NCBI RefSeq assembly: GCF_900291985.1
Contig: NZ_LT985980.1
Span: forward strand, 3,122,001-3,186,000
Direction of reading: 5' to 3'
Origin: Lysinibacillus timonensis
Lineage (GTDB): Bacteria > Bacillota > Bacilli > Bacillales_A > Planococcaceae
DNA length: 64,000 bases
Shown in pieces: positions 26,290-34,344 of this stretch. Positions within the stretch are counted from its first letter, which is position 1; each line of letters begins with the position of its first letter. The translations under genes and the position numbers were made by a program. The notes beneath the pieces are model-generated. The model made no database searches and was not told the origin of the DNA. It worked only from the letters and a program-made list of their open reading frames with translations.

Positions 26290-27678
26290 TTGAATGAACG
26301 AAGAATCGTCATCGCAGGTACTGGGAGCGGTGTTGGCAAAACAACGTTAACAATTGGGTTAATGGCTGCGTTAAAAAAGAGAGGCCTAACAGTACAAGGA
26401 TTTAAATGTGGCCCTGATTATATCGACCCTTCCTATCATACAGCTGTTACAAAACGGGTGTCCCGAAATTTAGACAGCTGGATGCTTTCAACTACTAGAG
26501 TACTAGATATTTTCAAGCGTGGAAGTAGGGGGGCGGATATCTCCATCATTGAAGGTGTAATGGGATTTTATGACGGAAAAAATCCTGAAACGAATGAAGG
26601 CAGTACGGCTGAAATCAGCATGATCACAAATAGTCCAGTAATTCTCGTTGTTAATTGTGAGAGCATGGCTCGGAGTGCGGCAGCCATTGTAAAAGGCTTT
26701 CAAGTATTTGCACAAGGGTCAAATATCGTAGCAGTAATCGCGAATAAAGTCGGAAGTGAAGGGCATTATCATCTCGTCAAAAAAGCAATTGAACAGGTAT
26801 GCGATGTACCTGTAATTGGTTATTTAAAACGAGAAATAAATATTGCAATTCCAGAGCGACATCTAGGGCTAATTCCATCGATGGAAAGAGGAGAGCTAGA
26901 TTCCTATTTTGATCAATTAGGTTCACTAGTTGCAGAAACCATCGACTTAAATCAACTTATAAAATTGGCAGAGGTAGCGCCTCTACCTAAATGTCAAGAA
27001 CCCTCACTATTTGAGGATAAGAAGGAAACAATAGTGAAAATCGCAGTTGCGAAGGATGCTGCTTTTAATTTTTATTATCCAGAAAATCTAGAGTTGATGG
27101 AATCAAAAGGGGTAGAGGTTGTTTATTTCTCACCACTTGAAGATGAAGAATTGCCATGTGATGTGGACGGGCTTTATTTAGGAGGAGGCTTTCCTGAAGA
27201 GTTCGCTCAAATTCTTGCTTCTAATGATCGAGTGAAGCAATCAATAAAAGCGGCAATCGAAAATGGACTACCAACACTTGCTGAATGTGGGGGCTTCATG
27301 TATCTAACGGAGTCAATTGAATCAACTGATCATAAAACATATGAAATGGTTGGGTTAATACCAGGGAGAGTACAAATGCAAACAAGGTTAGCTGCATTAG
27401 GATACCGAGAGATTAGTGGGGAAAATGACAATTATCTTCTTGGTGGTTATAAGGCACGTGGGCATGAATACCATTACTCAATTTTTAAGACAAATGGAGA
27501 GGAACTTCCTTACGCCTATAAATCAGTTGGCATGAGAGGTGTAATGAAGGAAGGTTATTTAGTACACAACTTAGTAGCTGGTTATACTCATTTTCACTTT
27601 GCTTCCTGCCCTGAAATGGTTGATAACTGGGTTAATAAATGCGTAGAGCATAAGGCAAGGCGGATTCATACCCCTTAA
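26290..27678 (+). CDS. cbiA: Cobyrinic acid a,c-diamide synthase (CbiA/CobB)
   Basis: A 462-residue glutamine-dependent amidotransferase. Residues 1-200 are the dethiobiotin synthetase-like ATP domain with P-loop GTGSGVGKTT and GFKCGPDYIDPSYH; the C-terminal half is a class I glutamine amidotransferase-like domain with the nucleophile Cys in TLAECGGFMYL and HEYHYS/HFHFAS. It amidates the a and c side chains of cobyrinic acid. TTG 26290 starts the frame, 8 nt after GGGGG. Presence of this early corrin-ring enzyme without other ring-building genes nearby is odd for pure salvage; those genes may lie elsewhere. Confidence 0.93.
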   Translation: MNERRIVIAGTGSGVGKTTLTIGLMAALKKRGLTVQGFKCGPDYIDPSYHTAVTKRVSRNLDSWMLSTTRVLDIFKRGSRGADISIIEGVMGFYDGKNPETNEGSTAEISMITNSPVILVVNCESMARSAAAIVKGFQVFAQGSNIVAVIANKVGSEGHYHLVKKAIEQVCDVPVIGYLKREINIAIPERHLGLIPSMERGELDSYFDQLGSLVAETIDLNQLIKLAEVAPLPKCQEPSLFEDKKETIVKIAVAKDAAFNFYYPENLELMESKGVEVVYFSPLEDEELPCDVDGLYLGGGFPEEFAQILASNDRVKQSIKAAIENGLPTLAECGGFMYLTESIESTDHKTYEMVGLIPGRVQMQTRLAALGYREISGENDNYLLGGYKARGHEYHYSIFKTNGEELPYAYKSVGMRGVMKEGYLVHNLVAGYTHFHFASCPEMVDNWVNKCVEHKARRIHTP

Positions 27679-27708
27679 TTCAAAATTAACAGTCTGGAGG
27701 TCATCATC

Positions 27709-28260
27709 GTGAGTCAAGCAAAAGCAAAACAAAAAGGTTTAACACTAGTTTATACAGGTCATGGCAAAGGAAAAACAACTTCAGCGCTAGGATTGGCGCT
27801 TCGTGCAACTGGAAGAGGGCTGAAAGTTAAGATTTATCAATTTATAAAATCGCCTCAGCGTACATATGGTGAACAAATTGCACTTCAAAAGCTTGGGGTA
27901 GAAATGGTGCAACTCGGTATCGGCTTCACTTGGACCAAAACGCCAGAAGAACATAGAGAAGCGTTAAAAAAAGCTTGGCCAATTGCTAAAGATGCGGTAA
28001 TGAGTGGCGAGTACGACCTAGTTATTTTAGATGAACTGAATAATGCGCTAGCGATAGATAAATTCCCAATTGATGATGTATTACCACTTGGAGAAGTATT
28101 AGATGTAATTAAAAATAAACCTTCCCATGTACACCTTGTTATTACAGGAAGGGATGCTATGCAAGAAGTGCGTGATCTAGCTGATCTCGTGTCTGTCGTT
28201 GAACCTGAAAAACATTATTATGATGAAGGCATTCCTGCTGTAAAAGGGATAGAATTTTAG
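27709..28260 (+). CDS. cobO: Cob(I)yrinic acid a,c-diamide adenosyltransferase (CobA/CobO type)
   Basis: A 183-residue CobA/BtuR/CobO-family enzyme with the P-loop VYTGHGKGKTTSALG, VKIYQFIKSP, and the ILDELNNALA and VHLVITGRDA blocks. It transfers the adenosyl group from ATP to Co(I) corrinoids, making the coenzyme form that the upstream riboswitch presumably senses. GTG 27709 follows GGAGG at 7 nt. It lies 30 nt after cbiA; after it comes 195 nt with four imperfect repeats, then cobQ. Confidence 0.93.
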   Translation: MSQAKAKQKGLTLVYTGHGKGKTTSALGLALRATGRGLKVKIYQFIKSPQRTYGEQIALQKLGVEMVQLGIGFTWTKTPEEHREALKKAWPIAKDAVMSGEYDLVILDELNNALAIDKFPIDDVLPLGEVLDVIKNKPSHVHLVITGRDAMQEVRDLADLVSVVEPEKHYYDEGIPAVKGIEF

Positions 28261-28300
28261 ATTAATAGCAAGGTTCTATTACGTATCCTTGCAATAGGGG

Positions 28301-28377
28301 GATTCTGACACAAAATAGGGCGATATCATCACAAGGGAGATACTGACACAAAATAGGGCGATTCAGCCACAAAAGGC
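28301..28377 (+). repeat. Four imperfect ~20 nt tandem units between cobO and cobQ
   Basis: Units at 28301-28321, 28322-28338, 28339-28359 and 28360-28377 follow the pattern GATWCTGACACAAAATAGGGC. Units 1 and 3 share GACACAAAATAGGGCGAT exactly; units 2 and 4 are degenerate. Confidence 0.85.
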
Positions 28378-28455
28378 AATATGTACGCTCCACAAACAAT
28401 CCTTTGCAGCACCATAATAATAAAGGTCACCACGGGCCTTAGGAGTGAACTTAAT

Positions 28456-29970
28456 ATGGGAAAAGCAATTCCGCTAATGATACAAGGAACACATTCCGAT
28501 GCAGGAAAGAGCTCTATCGTAACAGCCTTATGTAGAATCTTTCATAAAGAGGGTTACAAGACAGCTCCGTTTAAGTCTCAAAACATGGCATTAAATTCAT
28601 ATATTACAGTTGATGGAAAGGAAATTGGTCGGGCGCAAGGAGTACAAGCAGAGGCAGCTGGCATTATCGCCACAACAGATATGAATCCGATTTTAATAAA
28701 ACCGACTGGAGAGTATAAATCCCAAATTGTTGTTAATGGGAAGCCTTTTCAAAATATGAAGGCAGGCGAATACCGACAAGATTTTTATGAAAAAGGCCTA
28801 AAAATTATCGAAGAATCATATAAAAAATTATCGGATGTTTATGAACGTATTATCATTGAAGGAGCGGGAAGTCCTGCCGAAATTAATCTAAATGATCGTG
28901 AGCTTGTTAATATGCGAGTAGCAAGGATTGCTAACGCACCAGTCATTTTAGTTGGAGATATTGAGAAGGGTGGTGTATTTGCTAGTTTAGTAGGAACATT
29001 GCAGCTTCTTGAACCAGATGATCGAAAGCGTATTATCGGGGTCATCATTAATAAATTTAGAGGTGACGTTTCCTTATTGCAACCAGGACTCGATTGGTTT
29101 GAGGAATATACAGGTGTTCCGATCTTGGGTGTTGTTCCTTTTATTGAAAATATGTTTATCGAAGCAGAAGATTCTGTAGTGCTTAGTCGTTATACAGCCG
29201 CAAAGAACATTAGCAAGGAAATTGATATTGCAGTCATTCGTCTCCCGATGATTTCAAACTTCACTGATATCGATCCATTATTTGAAGAATCGGATTGTCA
29301 TGTTCGTTTTGTTCGTACGGTTGAGGAACTAGGTGAACCCGATTTGATTATCATACCTGGTAGTAAAAATACAATAGAAGATATGATGTATTTAAACAAT
29401 ACGGGGCTTTCGAATAGAATATTACATCTAGTAAAAGAAAAAGATAGAACCATCTTCGGAATTTGTGGTGGTTATCAAATGCTAGGTGAAAAAATTGTAG
29501 ATCCATATAAAGTCGAGTCATCTTATGAAGTCGCGAATGGATTAGGACTGTTACCGATGACAACTAAGATGACCCCTATGAAAACAACTATTCACTCAGA
29601 AGGGGTTGCTCACTTCGGCGAAAATATGATTCCAGTATCGGGCTATGAAATTCATATGGGTGAATCTCAGTTTGAAACAAAGTATGATCATTTAATTCGA
29701 TTATCTAACCGAAGGGAAGGCGCAATTACTTCAAATCGGAAAACGATAGGGACTTATTTACATGGTATCTTTCATAACGATGAATTCCGTGAAGTAATCC
29801 TCAATGATATTAGGATAATGAAGGGGCTAGAACCTATATATAATCGAGCCTCCTTTACTCAGAAAAGGGAGGAAGGCTTTGACTTGTTGGCAAAAGTTGT
29901 TAAGGAACATCTGGATATTGAAAGAATTCATCAAATGATCATTGATTATCAAAAAGATCAAACTAATTAA
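28456..29970 (+). CDS. cobQ: Cobyric acid synthase (CobQ)
   Basis: A 504-residue glutamine-dependent amidotransferase. The N-terminal ATP domain has MIQGTHSDAGKSSIVTALCR and APFKSQNMALNSY; the C-terminal glutaminase domain has the nucleophile Cys in FGICGGYQMLGE and the His of GTYLHGIFHN. It amidates the b, d, e and g side chains of adenosylcobyrinic acid a,c-diamide. ATG 28456 is chosen: AGGAG at 28441-28445 precedes it and the length equals the family norm; the frame is open for 25 more codons upstream but without ribosome-binding support. Next gene starts 11 nt later. Confidence 0.95.
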   Translation: MGKAIPLMIQGTHSDAGKSSIVTALCRIFHKEGYKTAPFKSQNMALNSYITVDGKEIGRAQGVQAEAAGIIATTDMNPILIKPTGEYKSQIVVNGKPFQNMKAGEYRQDFYEKGLKIIEESYKKLSDVYERIIIEGAGSPAEINLNDRELVNMRVARIANAPVILVGDIEKGGVFASLVGTLQLLEPDDRKRIIGVIINKFRGDVSLLQPGLDWFEEYTGVPILGVVPFIENMFIEAEDSVVLSRYTAAKNISKEIDIAVIRLPMISNFTDIDPLFEESDCHVRFVRTVEELGEPDLIIIPGSKNTIEDMMYLNNTGLSNRILHLVKEKDRTIFGICGGYQMLGEKIVDPYKVESSYEVANGLGLLPMTTKMTPMKTTIHSEGVAHFGENMIPVSGYEIHMGESQFETKYDHLIRLSNRREGAITSNRKTIGTYLHGIFHNDEFREVILNDIRIMKGLEPIYNRASFTQKREEGFDLLAKVVKEHLDIERIHQMIIDYQKDQTN

Positions 29971-29981
29971 GGAGAATGAGA

Positions 29982-30797
29982 ATGAGATTAATATCCATTT
30001 GTCCGAGTAATACGGAATTAGTTGCATATTTAGGTTTAACCTCTTCACTTATAGGCGTAGATAACTATTCGGATTGGCCAAGGGATATTCAAGCATTACC
30101 AAAACTTGGGCCTGATTTAAATATTGACATGGAAAAAGTGAAGGAATTACAACCTGATTTAGTTCTCGCATCGCTTTCAGTACCTGGAATGGAGCGCAAT
30201 ATTGAAGAACTAAAGAAACGTAATATCCCTTATGTCATCGTTCCGAATCCGAAAACATTAACAGAGGTTGCGGATAGTTTACTTTTTGTAGGTGAAGTGA
30301 CAAATACAAAAGATAAGGCGAAACAATTATCCATACAATTCCATCAAATTCTAGAACAATATCGTTCTCTATCAGAGCAAGTCAAAAAGCCAACTACTAT
30401 TTATTGGGAATGGTGGGCAAAACCGATTTTCACACCTGGGGCAACGAACTGGATTACTGAAATAAGTAGACTTGCAGGGGGGAGAAATGTTTTCGAAGAT
30501 ATGCCTCAATCGAGTGTGAAAACGGATTGGGAAGACGTAAAGAAAAGAAATCCTGATATGATCTGTATCATTTGGGTTGGCGTTCAAACATCAAAAATAA
30601 ATCCAAAGGTAATCTTAAAACGACCAGACGCAAATGAGATGACAGCTATTCAAACCAATCAGCTCCATATTTTAGATGAACCATTATTCTGTCGTCCGTC
30701 ACCTAGATTACTTCTAGGTCTGAATAAAATTGCAAGTATCCTTCACCCTGAGATTTATCCACCGTTTAACGAAATGATAGATCCACTATTAGATTAA
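29982..30797 (+). CDS. Signal-less cobalamin-binding protein (BtuF paralogue)
   Basis: A 271-residue class III substrate-binding fold that starts directly with RLISICPSNTELVAYLGLTSSLIGVDNYSDWP, which aligns with the post-signal part of BtuF, but has no signal peptide or lipobox. LPKLGPDLNIDMEKVKELQPDLVLASLSVPG and WEWWAKPIFTPGATNW are typical of cytosolic cobalamin-binding proteins in Bacillales. Export is not evident, so it may bind corrinoid inside the cell, for storage or for delivery to the adenosyltransferase. ATG 29982 is 7 nt after GGAG; ATG 29976 is too close. Last gene of the operon. Confidence 0.85.
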   Translation: MRLISICPSNTELVAYLGLTSSLIGVDNYSDWPRDIQALPKLGPDLNIDMEKVKELQPDLVLASLSVPGMERNIEELKKRNIPYVIVPNPKTLTEVADSLLFVGEVTNTKDKAKQLSIQFHQILEQYRSLSEQVKKPTTIYWEWWAKPIFTPGATNWITEISRLAGGRNVFEDMPQSSVKTDWEDVKKRNPDMICIIWVGVQTSKINPKVILKRPDANEMTAIQTNQLHILDEPLFCRPSPRLLLGLNKIASILHPEIYPPFNEMIDPLLD

Positions 30798-30815
30798 TTC
30801 TTCATTTGGCATTAA

Positions 30816-30849
30816 GCCTAGCACATTACTTATGCTAGGTGTAGTTTTA
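30816..30849 (+). terminator. Weak hairpin after the cobalamin operon
   Basis: CCTAGCA pairs with TGCTAGG around CATTACTTA, followed by TGTAGTTTTAT. A second, better candidate lies at 30928-30958. Confidence 0.45.
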
Positions 30850-30860
30850 TAAAAAACATT

Positions 30861-30930
30861 GATTATTTAAAACAAAATTCGATTATTTAAAATAAAGATT
30901 GATAATTAATAATAAAGCTTGATTATAATC
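30861..30930 (+). repeat. Tandem repeat with exact 20 nt period, 3.5 copies
   Basis: Copies begin at 30861, 30881, 30901 and 30921, each opening GATTATTTAA or a close variant (GATAATTAAT, GATTATAATC). AT-rich and immediately before a terminator. Confidence 0.85.
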
Positions 30931-30958
30931 CTGTATTGAAATGCAGGATTTTTCTTAT
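30928..30958 (+). terminator. Intrinsic terminator of the cobalamin operon
   Basis: TCCTGTAT pairs with ATGCAGGA (one G-U) and is followed by TTTTTCTT. Confidence 0.7.
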
Positions 30959-30967
30959 TCCACAATC

Positions 30968-31150
30968 GGGCCATATTAAGAGATAGAGTGGATAGATTCA
31001 TCAATTAATATTTGATTTATAATGTGAGGTTCCGTTAAAGCATTTTTAAGCGCAACTAGTGAAATTAGCGGAGATTTTCCGGTTAAATGCCGAATGCACC
31101 TTTATTTTGGAGTACATAAGGGGAAATTTTCCGACTATGCAGAGGAAAAT
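30968..31150 (+). repeat. Interspersed ~185 nt repeat, copy A
   Basis: Nearly the same sequence recurs at 32291-32478 in direct orientation. Shared blocks include GAGATAGAGTGGAT, TTAATATTTGATTTATAATG, GGAGATTTTCCGGTTAAATG and the ending CTATGCAGAGGAAAAT. Contains two GGAAATTTTCCG-like quasi-palindromes. Confidence 0.9.
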
Positions 31151-31194
31151 TATTAAGACGCTGTTTTACGAAATTTAAATATCCACCTATGTAT

Positions 31195-31223
31195 TAGACA
31201 AATGTAATTTTTAGGGTTATAAT
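31195..31223 (+). promoter_or_regulatory. Sigma-A promoter of the cold-shock gene
   Basis: -35 TAGACA, 17 nt spacer, -10 TATAAT at 31218-31223. The start would lie near 31230, giving a 5' leader of about 143 nt, as expected for cold-shock mRNAs. Confidence 0.75.
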
Positions 31224-31372
31224 AAGTTTAATAAGATAGTTTATAAAAAATAATAAATTCACCTATTACAAAGCGTAATTGTGTTTTATACGATACTTTT
31301 TGTAATATGTGAATTTTTTTCTTTATGAAGAAATGCGATCTTATTAAATACAATTAAATGGAGGTCATTTAA

Positions 31373-31573
31373 ATGACACAAGGTACAGTAAAATGGTTTA
31401 ACGCAGAAAAAGGTTTCGGTTTCATCGAAGTTGAAGGCGGAGCAGACGTATTTGCCCACTTCTCAGCCATCCAAGGTGAAGGTTTCAAATCACTTGACGA
31501 AGGTCAAAAAGTAGAGTTTTCAGTAGAAGACGGACAACGTGGACCACAAGCTACAAACATCGTAAAACTTTAA
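31373..31573 (+). CDS. Cold-shock protein (CspA/CspB family)
   Basis: A 66-residue single cold-shock domain. [14 protein letters not shown] carries RNP1 (KGFGFI) and DVFAHFSAI carries RNP2 (VFAHF); the end [10 protein letters not shown] is typical. It binds single-stranded RNA or DNA and keeps mRNA unfolded at low temperature. The ATG follows TGGAGGTCATTTAA. The long 5' leader suggests the usual cold-responsive RNA structure. It lies between the two copies of the ~185 nt repeat and has its own terminator. Confidence 0.97.
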   Translation: MTQGTVKWFNAEKGFGFIEVEGGADVFAHFSAIQGEGFKSLDEGQKVEFSVEDGQRGPQATNIVKL

Positions 31574-31591
31574 TTTTTAATGATGTAACCA

Positions 31592-31632
31592 TAAAAAAGA
31601 GGCATCCTTTCATTAGGATGTCTCTTTTTCTA
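31592..31632 (+). terminator. Intrinsic terminator of the cold-shock gene
   Basis: AAAAAAGAGGCATCC pairs with GGATGTCTCTTTTT around TTTCATTA. Confidence 0.9.
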
Positions 31633-31922
31633 ATAGGCTTTATAGAATTTTATCAGAAAACCTCTCCGCTGTCTTATAAACCTACAATGGCTATTTAGTA
31701 ATCTGCTTTTGCTTCAACAAGTTAATTTCATTATCCATTTAACAAAAATTCCTAGTTATACTTAAACTAGTAAATACATAAATCTTATGCCACCCGTTAT
31801 TCCACAATCGGACGCATTTCAAGATTAAGAAAAGTGCTTTCCTTGATGATAGGGCTATAATCTATAATAAGTTGGGCTACTCTCGGGAAAAATACCTCTA
31901 AATATATATTAGGGTGATATAA

Positions 31923-32012
31923 ATGAAAAAATGTATATCGCTTTTATTTCTATTACTTATATTTAGTTTTTTAATTTTAGGTTGGACAATAAAGGGGTTA
32001 ACAATCTTGTGA
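31923..32012 (+). pseudogene. Truncated N-terminus of a membrane or secreted protein
   Basis: ATG 31923 follows AGGGTG and opens 29 codons: MKKCISLLFLLLIFSFLILGW, a typical signal or membrane segment, then TIKGLTIL and a stop at 32010. The recombinase remnant begins within a few bases. This looks like the start of an exported protein cut off at a rearrangement joint, though a 29-residue peptide cannot be excluded. Confidence 0.4.
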
Positions 32013-32016
32013 GTGA

Positions 32017-32199
32017 AATAGAAACATCGGAGCCCATCCCCATCAATTACGACATAGTTATGCAACACATATGATTAATAACGGAGCGCCAATTGATGTG
32101 ATCCAAAGCTTACTGGGTCATGAAAAGAGTGGGACGACAAAAATATATGCTCAGCTAAGCGGAAAACTAAGGAAGGATTTTTATAGTGAAGTTAAATAA
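32017..32199 (+). pseudogene. Tyrosine recombinase (phage integrase) C-terminal remnant
   Basis: An open frame without a start codon, preceded by an in-frame TGA, translates to HPHQLRHSYATHMINNG, IDVIQSLLGHEKSGTTKIYAQ and a basic tail, ending TAA 32197-32199. These are the catalytic HxLRH box (second Arg of the catalytic set), the LGH box and the nucleophile Tyr region of tyrosine recombinases. About 54 C-terminal residues remain of roughly 300-400. It marks a former mobile element. Confidence 0.85.
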
Positions 32200-32290
32200 A
32201 ATTAACTTTAAGTCAAGAATATAAATATATGATCTTACGCGTTATCAGGCGCAATTTTCGATAAAGAATATACGCTCAATTTTCATTTAA

Positions 32291-32478
32291 GGGCCAGATT
32301 ATGAGATAGAGTGGATGGATTCATCGATTAATATTTGATTTATAATGAGAGGTTCCGGTAAAGCATTTTAAGCACAACTAGTGAAAGAGAAATTAGCGGA
32401 GATTTTCCGGTTAAATGCCGAATACATCTATATTCCGGTGTAAATAAGGGGAAATTTTCCGGCTATGCAGAGGAAAAT
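32291..32478 (+). repeat. Interspersed ~185 nt repeat, copy B
   Basis: Direct repeat of 30968-31150 with a few substitutions and a short insertion after CTAGTGAAA. The copies flank the cold-shock gene and the recombinase remnant. Confidence 0.9.
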
Positions 32479-32505
32479 CCTTCATTTTCTCCATTTTCGA
32501 GTCAA

Positions 32506-32580
32506 TAGGCGGAATTTCTCCGTCTATTTCAGCTATTTTTTACTTTATTTTTTAAATAAGCGGAAATTTTCCGGCTATTT
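32506..32580 (+). repeat. Further GCGGAAATTTTCCGG quasi-palindromes
   Basis: Two more copies of the motif seen in the ~185 nt repeats: GGCGGAATTTCTCCG near 32509 and AAGCGGAAATTTTCCGG near 32559, each followed by CTATTT or TCTATTT. Outside the two long copies the motif therefore occurs alone. Confidence 0.7.
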
Positions 32581-32838
32581 ATATTTGAAGCTTAACCTGA
32601 AGCCAAAGTGTGAGTAACCCAGCAAATAGAACATCGCCATTCAATTATCGGGCGCATTTGTGGAGCAATACAGGTAGAAAATGATCAAACATTTTTATAA
32701 AGCCTAAATTACATCTGCTGGATAACAATCCATTTTGATTAATCTTTTTTTCAAAATGGATTGTTTATTTACCGTAAAATTTAGTTTTCGAGGCATTTTT
32801 GATCAAACTTTAATTTAAAGCTACACAAGGCTCATTAA

Positions 32839-33606
32839 CTATATCCCATAGAATCTTTTTGTATTTTCATGGAGGATTTGCGTCACTTTCTCGGAAGAAA
32901 GGTCTTTTAATTCGGCGATTTTCTCAATTGACTGCTTCATCATCTTTGGATGAGTTATTTGACCAGAGAATGGGCCTTCAAAGGGCCATGGTCCATCTGT
33001 TTCCACCATTAGTTGCTCAAGAGGGTATATCTGCACAAGCTGCTGTATTTCTTCCTCATAGAACACATCAGGTGTAATAGAAATATAGTAGCCATTATGT
33101 ATCATTCGATGGGCAACCTGATCACCTTTAAACCAATGGAAATGGGCCTTATTAAACCCGTGCTTTTCAAGTAAATCGCACGCAATAGAAGCATCTTCAT
33201 AAACAGCGTGAAGAACGATTGGTTTATCATGTTTTACAGCAAATTCTATAAATCGATCGAGTAGCTCAATATATGGTTGGTAGTCTAAAATAGTATTGCT
33301 TTCACCTTTTTTATAATAAGGTAATCCAACTTCACCAACTGCGACCGTTTCATCTACATGAGATTCCATCCATTTAAACAATTCATTCATCGTTTCTAAA
33401 GAGAGGAGTTCCTGCTCTGGATGAAATCCAAAGGCAGGTTTAACTCGTGAATCTTCCAATGAAAGAGCAAGATTTTTTTGACAAGATTCCATATCAAAAG
33501 AGACTGCAATTAAAGCTTCTACTTCATGTCCATCTAAACTAGACAAAATCTCGTTACGTTCTATCTCATCATAATGATCAAGATGAATATGTGCGTCAAT
33601 CATCAT
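32839..33606 (-). CDS. TatD-family metal-dependent hydrolase
   Basis: A 255-residue TIM-barrel hydrolase of the TatD/amidohydrolase group. MIDAHIHLDHY supplies the first metal His pair, VGEVGLPYYKKG the bridging Glu, LHAVYED and HFHWFKG further His ligands, and VETDGPWPF the metal Asp. The family includes DNases and other phosphoesterase-like enzymes, but this divergent member may act on another bond. It overlaps the ATPase gene upstream by 4 nt (ATGA), so it is translated as the last gene of the thiamine-transport operon. That position suggests a precursor-processing role, which is inference. Confidence 0.82.
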   Translation of the reverse strand: MMIDAHIHLDHYDEIERNEILSSLDGHEVEALIAVSFDMESCQKNLALSLEDSRVKPAFGFHPEQELLSLETMNELFKWMESHVDETVAVGEVGLPYYKKGESNTILDYQPYIELLDRFIEFAVKHDKPIVLHAVYEDASIACDLLEKHGFNKAHFHWFKGDQVAHRMIHNGYYISITPDVFYEEEIQQLVQIYPLEQLMVETDGPWPFEGPFSGQITHPKMMKQSIEKIAELKDLSSEKVTQILHENTKRFYGI

Positions 33607-34343
33607 TCGCTAATCTCCTCCTTAATATATTGGAAGATTTGTTGCTTTAATGTGAAAAACTCCGAAGTTTCAATCAAGCTTTCATCACGCGGTCGAGAGA
33701 AGGGGACGTTGATCTCTGCTTTTACATGTGCGGGCCTTTTCGATAATACATAGATGCGATCAGCTAAAAACAACGCTTCTTCGATACTATGTGTAATAAA
33801 CAAAATAGATTTTCGATTTTCTTCCCATACAGAAAGGAGCCATTTTTGCATTTTCAATCTTGTGAATTCATCTAAAGCGGAAAAAGGTTCATCTAAACAG
33901 AGCAAGCTTTGTTTACTTAACAATGCGCGAATAAAGGATACGCGTTGCTTCATTCCACCGGATAATTCAATGGGATATGCCTTTTCAAAATCTGCTAGAC
34001 CAACTTTCGAAAGCCATTGTCTAGCTTCATCATAATTGGGTTTACCATTTAATTCAGTAGCAAGTACGACATTGTCTAGTACCGTTCGCCATGGAAAAAG
34101 GGAAGGCTGTTGCGGCATGTAACTTATAAAACCTTTTTTTCCATTAATGACTTCACCCTTCAACTTAATTTCACCTTGATCAGGGATTTGATTTCCACCG
34201 ACCAGTTGAAAGAGAGTACTTTTTCCGCTACCAGAAGGTCCAAGTATTGCGACAAATTCACCTTCATCAACACTTATATTGATATCTTCTAAAACTTGAA
34301 GGTCCCCAAATGTTTTAGTTAGTTCTTTTATGTCCAATAACAT
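33603..34343 (-). CDS. thiZ: Thiamine-precursor ABC transporter ATPase (ThiZ-like)
   Basis: A 246-residue ABC ATPase of the nitrate/sulfonate/taurine (NitT/TauT) class: Walker A GPSGSGKST, signature LSGGMKQR, Walker B LLCLDEPFSALDEFTR and switch His in ITHSIEEA. Substrate is inferred from the TPP riboswitch and the adjacent ThiY-like binding protein. ATG 34343 lies 1 nt after the permease stop and is preceded by GAGGGTG; the ATG five codons upstream lies inside the permease gene ahead of this site. Confidence 0.88.
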   Translation of the reverse strand: MLLDIKELTKTFGDLQVLEDINISVDEGEFVAILGPSGSGKSTLFQLVGGNQIPDQGEIKLKGEVINGKKGFISYMPQQPSLFPWRTVLDNVVLATELNGKPNYDEARQWLSKVGLADFEKAYPIELSGGMKQRVSFIRALLSKQSLLCLDEPFSALDEFTRLKMQKWLLSVWEENRKSILFITHSIEEALFLADRIYVLSKRPAHVKAEINVPFSRPRDESLIETSEFFTLKQQIFQYIKEEISE

Positions 34344-34344
34344 A

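Noticed and set aside
25761-26339. Leftward 192-codon frame over the CbiZ domain
   Set aside because: Antisense to a coding region with clear CbiZ similarity, and no ribosome-binding site.
28301-28377. CRISPR array
   Set aside because: Only four imperfect units of about 20 nt with no unique spacers between them and no cas genes.
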